Made by a program: the position numbers and the translations under genes. Under the pieces are notes generated by a model that worked only from the letters and a program-made list of their open reading frames with translations, did no database searches and was not told where the DNA came from. From the IMG/VR virus record IMGVR_UViG_3300025120_000655, positions 1-21,698 of that record: a stretch of DNA of 21,698 nucleotides, one strand, 5' to 3'. Below are positions 16,801-21,698 of this stretch, in pieces (within the stretch, counting starts at the first letter, position 1; each line of letters begins with the position of its first letter). The stretch is from a virus.

Positions 16801-19800
16801 ACCGTTTATAAATGGAAGAGAATATGAATTCTTCCGTGGATTAGAGTTTAACAGTCAAGAATATTCAAAAACAAAAAATAAAATTTTAGACTTTGTAGCA
16901 AACAACGATTGGTCTGGAAAAACAACTGCAACTATACTTGATACAACACTATTATCGATTAATGCAGGAAAAAATGCAAACGCACCATTTTACTGGACAG
17001 ATGCAGTGCCTAGTGGCAATGATTTTCAAACAACAACCTACACTTTTAGTCCGATATCAACTTATGTATTTGATACTCTTTACAGTTATAATTTTACAAG
17101 TGCTAACTATCAAGGTATATTAGTTTATCTAACTCCAAAAGCAACTGGAATACAGTCGATACTTGTTGGTGACGGTGAAGAATATACCGTTGCAACTGAT
17201 GGTCCAACAATTACAATTAACAGTGAGAAGATTACACTAGTAAACGGTGACATTATAACTATACGAGAATATACTGCAACATATGGAAGTTATATACCGG
17301 CAACACCAAGTATGATGGGACTATATCCTGTATACTTGCCACAAACATTTCTCGACAATACATATGTAACACCAACAACAGTAATTCAAGGACACGATGG
17401 AAGTCTTACGGTTGCATACGAAACTGGTGATTACAGAAATGAAATATTACTAGAATTAGAAAAACGTATATACAATAATATTAAAATTACCACGGCTGAA
17501 AAATACGATCCTCCGTTACGAGCAAGTGATGTTATACCTGGACAGTTTAGAACAACTGATTATACCCTAACCGAAATAAACAATATACTTAATGTAAGTT
17601 TTCTTGCATGGGTCGGCGCAAGTCGTGTGCCTTACAAAGACCAAACTTATGATGCTAATAATGAATTTACTTGGAACTATTCTGCCAGTCAAAATAGATT
17701 AGACGGCGACCCTTTACTAGGTTTTTGGAGAGGTATCTACTTTGACTTATATGATACTGATAGCCCTCACACACGACCATGGGAGATGGTTGGACTTAGT
17801 GTTAAGCCAAGTTGGTGGGAAACCACATATGGACCTGCACCTTATACAAGTGGTAATACTGTCTTGTGGGGCGACATGGCCAAAGGTATAATTGCATATC
17901 CAACAGGCAACGTTATAGTAAAAGAATTTATTCGATCACAACTTCTTGACTGCTTACCGACTGACAGTCAAGGCAATCTTGTATCGCCGATGCAAAGTAT
18001 TGTTGGAAGTTATGACCAAAGTAGTTTTGTAAGAAGCTGGGTGGCAGGCGATTATGCTCCAACTCAGACTGCTTGGAGAAGAAGTAGTTATTATCCATTC
18101 GCAATACAACGTCTATTAGCCTTAACACAACCTGCAAAGTATTTTAATTTATTTGCAGACAGAGACCTATACAAATATAATACAGATTACAATCAGTATT
18201 TGTTTAACAACAGATTTAGAATTGATCCAGCAACCTTAACAGTCTACGGAAACGGCACCAGCAAAAATAGTTATATAAACTTTGTTGTAGATTATAATCG
18301 AGTTACTGGTTTAGATAGTACTACAACTATTACAAATAGGTTAGCCAATCTTGATATCCGATTATGCTATAGAATGGCATGTTTTAGTGATAAATCATAT
18401 TTGAAGATATTTTCAGAAAAGTCATCGCCAAATAGTTTAAACAGTAGTCTTTTGTTACCTGATGAGAGTTACCAATTATTTTTATACAAGAACCCAAGTT
18501 TTGCTGAGATACAATATTCAGCAGTTACAGTGCAGAGAACATCAGCCGGATATGCAGTAGGTGGTTACAGTACTACAAAACCATATTTTGAAATTCTTGA
18601 AAGTGTACCAACTGGTAAGTTTACCACTATTGATGTAAACGGAAACACAAGCAGAATTAGTAATTCTTATAGTAATAATGTTATACAAATTCCATATGGA
18701 TATGTGTTTACAAGTACCAATGCAGTAGTTGACTTTTTAAACAGCTACGGTGAATATCTCAAAAAGCAAGGCTTAAGTTTTGATAGTCAAATAAACGATA
18801 CAATAGTTGACTGGACACAAATGAGTAGAGAGTTTTTATATTGGGTTGGCCAAAGTTGGACTGTTGGCAGTTTGATTAATCTAAATCCTGGTGCAGATAT
18901 ACTTACACTCAACAAACCATTTGCCGTTGTAGAAAGTTTACAGAACGAAAACATAAACGACATAATGCTTGATCAGAACTTTGAGCCACTATTTGGCAAG
19001 GATTATGCAGTTGAAAGATTAGACAACGAACTTAAATTGATTGGATTAAACAATCAAACTTTTAGTTTTTTAAATGCAAGATATACAAGTTACGAACATA
19101 TAATAGTATTTGATAATACTAGTATATTTAATGACCTACTATATAATCCAATTACTGGTGCAAGGCAAAACAGACTATTACTAACCGGTCGCACTGTGTT
19201 TGATTGGAACGGTACACTTGATGCACAAGGCTTTATACTAAATCAAAATAACATCCAAGAATGGGTTGCAAATCAGTCTTACACTAAAGGACAGATTGTT
19301 CTTTATAAAGAAGCATACTGGAGTGCAACAAAACTGTTGTCTCCAAGTGCTACGTTTGTGTTTGCTGATTGGATAAAAAGTAATTTTAATCAAATACAAA
19401 CCGGGTTACTGCCAAACATAGCAACTAAAGCAGATGCTTTAAGAGAAAACTATGATATACATACTGCCAACTTAGAAAATGATGCAACACTACTTGGTTT
19501 GGGCCTCATTGGTTTCCGTCCAAGACAGTATATGCAAAATCTAAACTTAGACGATATTTCACAAGCAGGTTTATATAGTACTTTCTTAGGAACTAAAGGT
19601 ACACTGAATTCAGCTGAACAATTTAAGAATGCTAATCTTGGTAAAGAAGAAGCAGAATATGAAATACGTGAGAATTGGGCAATCCAAAGAAGCATATATG
19701 GTGCTAATGCAAACAGAAGTTACTTTGAACTACGCTTAGATGAGAGTGAACTATTAGGAAATCCTAGCACTGTTGCAGTAGTTGACCCAGGAGAGATCAC

Positions 19801-21698
19801 CACTGCAAATCAACAGGTTCTTGTTAACAACATCTGGAAACAAAGTTATAAAATTACAAGCAAAAATATATTACCTACTGTAGGTACTATACCAGATGAT
19901 GTTGCATTGCCAACTGCAGGTTATGTAAACTTTGACGATGTACCAATTAAAGTATTCAACTTTGATGATCTAACTAATGTAGTTGCAAACTTAGATAAAA
20001 TTGCTATAGGAACAAATATATGGGTTGCAAAAGCAAATTCATATGATTGGAACATATATAGAAATAATTTGGTGAATGCAACGGTAACAACAGTAGTTGA
20101 TAATTTAAATGGAACATCCACTTTAACATTTGATACTAATCATGGTTTGTTAGTAGGTAGTAGAATTGTAATAAAGTTTTTTGACACCACTGTTGATGGT
20201 GCATATATTATTGATACTGTACCTTCGTTACAAACCATCACCATAACATTAAGTTTATCCGGAGAAACAACTTCTATTACTGGTATTGGGATAGTTCTAA
20301 TACTCGAAAGTGTGCGTGTAGCACAAGCAAGCGATGTTGCTGGACTCAGTTTTGCTAATAACATAGTACCAGGAAATCAAGCATGGGTTGATGACTACGG
20401 CGATGGTAATTGGGCAGTGTTACAGAAGATAAATCCATTTGGGACTCCTACAGAAATTGATGCAGATACTCCAATACTAAATGACCTATTTGGAACAACA
20501 GTAGAACAAGGCCTGATAGGTCAAGGACTATCAATTGGTGCTCCTGGGTATGCAAGTGGTAAAGGTGCATTGTATTGCTATAACAAGTCAGATACTAATA
20601 CATACAAAGAAACAACTATAATGACCCCTACTGCAACTGGATTTTTAGGTTTGGGCACAAGTTTAAGTGTAGGTAACAACGAACGAGTTGTAGCAGGAGC
20701 TCCGGCTAGTGATAGTAACAAAGGGTACGCAGTTGGCATTAGAAGAAACAGTGGCAATGGAGAATATACACAAACACAACTTTTTAACACAGGTACAAAT
20801 GACACAGATAACTTTGGACAAGACGTTGCTGTTAGCGATGACGAACGTTGGTTGTATATAAGTGCTCCAACCGCGACAACCAGTAGCGATTATGTTTGGG
20901 CATATAATCAAGTAAGTGTACAAAGTCAAACACTAAACTTCACAGGTAATGGCTTAACTAAAGACTATATTATAACTGGTACAATTGTTGTCAGTGGTGT
21001 GAATACAACTGCACAAATACAACTAGGTGTAACTAGAAATAATATTTCTCAAACTGCTGGCGCAGACTTTACAGTGCAAACTAGCGGAACCAATCAAGTT
21101 GTTCGATTTACAACTGCACCAAACGATAATGACACAATACGTATAACAAGAAGACAAGGCGTAACATATCTACCAAGTACTCCAACTACGGCTTTTAGTA
21201 CTGCAACAGTTTTTTCAGTAACTGACATTTATAGTTTTGCAGTATATTACAATGGCACATTATTGCGTCCAATTAAAGACTATACTTTTGCGGCTAATAC
21301 AGTAACATTACTTGTTAGTATAAACTCAGGTACACTACTAATTGATGCAAAAACATATTGGGACTTTAATCAGACAATAAACATTTCAGGTAGTGTAGGT
21401 GACTTAATTGGACAAAGCATATCAACTACAACTGACGGTAGACAACTTATAATTGGTGCTCCTGGATCGGAAGTTACTGTTGGATCAACTACAACCACTG
21501 ATGCTGGTAAGGTTTACATTTATGATAGAAGTGTACAACGTTTTCAAGTTACCACTGCATCAACAACTACACAAAACTTTATCACAACAGATACACCTGT
21601 AGGAGCAGTTACAGTTACAGTAAATGGTACATACCTTGTGCCAACAGAGCAAAACAATAACGCAGAATTTAGTTTTAGCGGAACCACAACTACAATCG
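13874..21698 (+). CDS. 7: gp7-like baseplate wedge initiator, giant, partial at right edge
   Basis: Open for 2608 codons to the right edge with no stop, already over 2.5 times T4 gp7 (1032 residues). The N-terminus has the family's blocks: NFLPEIFQTPANKQLL, TLDQL, GFIGRKIGPG, SDSYVLEPTTTRTNYQLEPGVV, RLFDSEYYSFDPMVDFDKYINFGQYYWIPAGP. Near residue 435 is KKNYTSPNGVVFTNGIKVQF, also typical of marine gp7. About 2000-2200 is AGYVNFDDVPIKVF and WVAKANSYDWNIYR. From 2213 onward are FG-GAP-like blades with beta-sandwich inserts. gp7 initiates wedge assembly with gp10 and joins gp8 and gp6. The ATG is three bases after the gp6 stop. No strong ribosome site is seen, only AGTAGTATAAACT, so coupling to gp6 is likely. 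Confidence 0.93.
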   Translation, partial: MAKRIRSENFLPEIFQTPANKQLLRSTLDQLTQNPKLKPTEGFIGRKIGPGVTSSDSYVLEPTTTRTNYQLEPGVVQTKDNSDSIANTITYPGIIDSLQLQGANTTRDDRLFDSEYYSFDPMVDFDKYINFGQYYWIPAGPDSVSVFANAVPIRATYNVKYENTGFTFSGIGGTLPTISLARQGEYNFNVSDSGRNFWIQSQPGTTGVLRQQPNQSSREVLGVTNNGDDVGTITFAVPDKTAQNFFFTLADIGSTDLVEDTLQFNQINGQFVDVFNEANGGIDGITDLDGRTLIITTDTDTGWEVLTPFDDTLFDQDNPGIPNPGFDNSVALPTDPERYVQWRISFNYANPLRPFMELTKVQDVANLSKSLINYGTDYAGVTFYKNANGLFERQPLITANLDLLYYQDQSDELNFGVIRLVDQANILDLNVDEDIVGKKNYTSPNGVVFTNGIKVQFTGSVVPSSYEGNQYYVEGVGTAIELLLVTDFVTPETYTISASVPFDSTAFDVGGFDATANAPTAQDYLTINRASIDQNAWSRGNRWFHIDVLTVTATYNNIPLEVNNTQRAKRPILEFRNSLKLFNYGTLATDPVDIIDFAQTNAFQNVNGSIGYSVDGYSLIQGSRIIFAADTDPQVRNKIYTVNFVDFNDSSVNTIDLQAASLTSPEVPVNTNTVVLSGITEQGKSYWFDGTTWTAGQQKTDTNQAPLFDAYDSSGFSFSDTTVYPSTTFTGTKIFSYAVGTGVTDSVIEQPLKYLTISNVGDIVFDNNLYIDKFTFVSGTTSSTQKIDTGIIRQYTSISYFNKLLGWQTHFDTSVQRQSFTFDYAGIPLVLDIPVITDTSKIPVKVFVEGQFVLPDSYTYATNADNITVITFNPDVVGQPATQPVTGAVVEVQVISDSASTIGFYTIPVNLESNAMNRNSDGFTLGTVRTHYESICQNLEDFTGKIHGANNVRDLGNIIPFGNLILQQSSPLTLLTPFINGREYEFFRGLEFNSQEYSKTKNKILDFVANNDWSGKTTATILDTTLLSINAGKNANAPFYWTDAVPSGNDFQTTTYTFSPISTYVFDTLYSYNFTSANYQGILVYLTPKATGIQSILVGDGEEYTVATDGPTITINSEKITLVNGDIITIREYTATYGSYIPATPSMMGLYPVYLPQTFLDNTYVTPTTVIQGHDGSLTVAYETGDYRNEILLELEKRIYNNIKITTAEKYDPPLRASDVIPGQFRTTDYTLTEINNILNVSFLAWVGASRVPYKDQTYDANNEFTWNYSASQNRLDGDPLLGFWRGIYFDLYDTDSPHTRPWEMVGLSVKPSWWETTYGPAPYTSGNTVLWGDMAKGIIAYPTGNVIVKEFIRSQLLDCLPTDSQGNLVSPMQSIVGSYDQSSFVRSWVAGDYAPTQTAWRRSSYYPFAIQRLLALTQPAKYFNLFADRDLYKYNTDYNQYLFNNRFRIDPATLTVYGNGTSKNSYINFVVDYNRVTGLDSTTTITNRLANLDIRLCYRMACFSDKSYLKIFSEKSSPNSLNSSLLLPDESYQLFLYKNPSFAEIQYSAVTVQRTSAGYAVGGYSTTKPYFEILESVPTGKFTTIDVNGNTSRISNSYSNNVIQIPYGYVFTSTNAVVDFLNSYGEYLKKQGLSFDSQINDTIVDWTQMSREFLYWVGQSWTVGSLINLNPGADILTLNKPFAVVESLQNENINDIMLDQNFEPLFGKDYAVERLDNELKLIGLNNQTFSFLNARYTSYEHIIVFDNTSIFNDLLYNPITGARQNRLLLTGRTVFDWNGTLDAQGFILNQNNIQEWVANQSYTKGQIVLYKEAYWSATKLLSPSATFVFADWIKSNFNQIQTGLLPNIATKADALRENYDIHTANLENDATLLGLGLIGFRPRQYMQNLNLDDISQAGLYSTFLGTKGTLNSAEQFKNANLGKEEAEYEIRENWAIQRSIYGANANRSYFELRLDESELLGNPSTVAVVDPGEITTANQQVLVNNIWKQSYKITSKNILPTVGTIPDDVALPTAGYVNFDDVPIKVFNFDDLTNVVANLDKIAIGTNIWVAKANSYDWNIYRNNLVNATVTTVVDNLNGTSTLTFDTNHGLLVGSRIVIKFFDTTVDGAYIIDTVPSLQTITITLSLSGETTSITGIGIVLILESVRVAQASDVAGLSFANNIVPGNQAWVDDYGDGNWAVLQKINPFGTPTEIDADTPILNDLFGTTVEQGLIGQGLSIGAPGYASGKGALYCYNKSDTNTYKETTIMTPTATGFLGLGTSLSVGNNERVVAGAPASDSNKGYAVGIRRNSGNGEYTQTQLFNTGTNDTDNFGQDVAVSDDERWLYISAPTATTSSDYVWAYNQVSVQSQTLNFTGNGLTKDYIITGTIVVSGVNTTAQIQLGVTRNNISQTAGADFTVQTSGTNQVVRFTTAPNDNDTIRITRRQGVTYLPSTPTTAFSTATVFSVTDIYSFAVYYNGTLLRPIKDYTFAANTVTLLVSINSGTLLIDAKTYWDFNQTINISGSVGDLIGQSISTTTDGRQLIIGAPGSEVTVGSTTTTDAGKVYIYDRSVQRFQVTTASTTTQNFITTDTPVGAVTVTVNGTYLVPTEQNNNAEFSFSGTTTTI
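20489..21526 (+). repeat. FG-GAP-like blade repeats in gp7
   Basis: At least four related segments are visible in the gp7 frame: IGQGLSIGAPGYASGKGALY, then LGTSLSVGNNERVVAGAPAS, then FGQDVAVSDDERWLYISAP, then IGQSISTTTDGRQLIIGAPG ending AGKVYIYD. The 'G-x-S/D-V/I ... I-x-GAP ... G-x-V/L-Y' pattern is that of FG-GAP beta-propeller blades, as in integrin alpha chains. Blades 3 and 4 are separated by beta-rich inserts. The full propeller would need further blades beyond the window or earlier in gp7. Confidence 0.7.

Noticed and set aside
1-21698. tRNA genes, integrase, transposons, host-metabolism genes
   Set aside because: I looked for cloverleaf-like segments, mobile-element proteins and photosynthesis or carbon-metabolism genes; the window is filled by late and structural phage genes with only two gaps over 50 bases.

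Overview
The window is a piece of a T4-like (Tevenvirinae-type, contractile-tailed) phage genome. It is AT-rich and tightly packed, and nearly every frame can be matched to a T4 morphogenesis or late-expression gene. The style of the proteins points to the marine branch of the T4 superfamily (cyanophage or pelagiphage type). This shows in the long-form gp55, the large low-complexity gp48, a gp5 without an internal lysozyme, and the very long gp6 and gp7. The sequence does not identify the host. I see no tRNA, integrase, IS element, CRISPR array or photosynthesis gene.

Layout. Positions 1-2215 carry a leftward block. Reading from its promoter, it encodes gp55 (late sigma factor), an unrecognised 302-residue protein with a faint sulfotransferase-like look, and the N-terminal part of gp47 (SbcD-like recombination nuclease subunit, cut by the left edge). 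Positions 2216-2325 are a divergent control region. Positions 2326-21698 carry a rightward late structural block: gp48 (tail tube cap), gp53 (baseplate wedge), a 1076-residue baseplate or hub candidate, gp5 (hub/spike), gp25, gp6 and gp7 (baseplate wedge). gp7 runs off the right edge after 2608 codons. Most junctions are overlapping or a few bases long, and no gap exceeds about 110 bases.

The genes form a regulatory and assembly unit. gp55 is the sigma factor that directs RNA polymerase to late promoters (T4 consensus TATAAATA). Its gene lies back-to-back with the baseplate genes that such promoters drive. gp6, gp7, gp25 and gp53 are wedge parts, gp5 is the central spike, and gp48 caps the baseplate to start the tail tube.

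The most interesting signal is regulatory. The palindrome ACTACGTAGT occurs exactly twice. Each copy is followed by exactly 10 bases and then a late-promoter box (C/G)ATAAATA, placing the palindrome where a -35 element would sit. One copy also lies 5 bp upstream of the -35 box of a strong sigma70-type promoter (TTGACT-17-TATAAT) for the divergent gp55 gene. This suggests an undescribed dimeric-protein operator that could link early/middle sigma-factor expression with late gene activation. Other points of interest are a 3 x 24-residue repeat in gp48, a degenerate lysozyme-like domain after the gp5 spike, a calcium-loop motif in gp6, and FG-GAP-like blades interleaved with beta-sandwich inserts in gp7.
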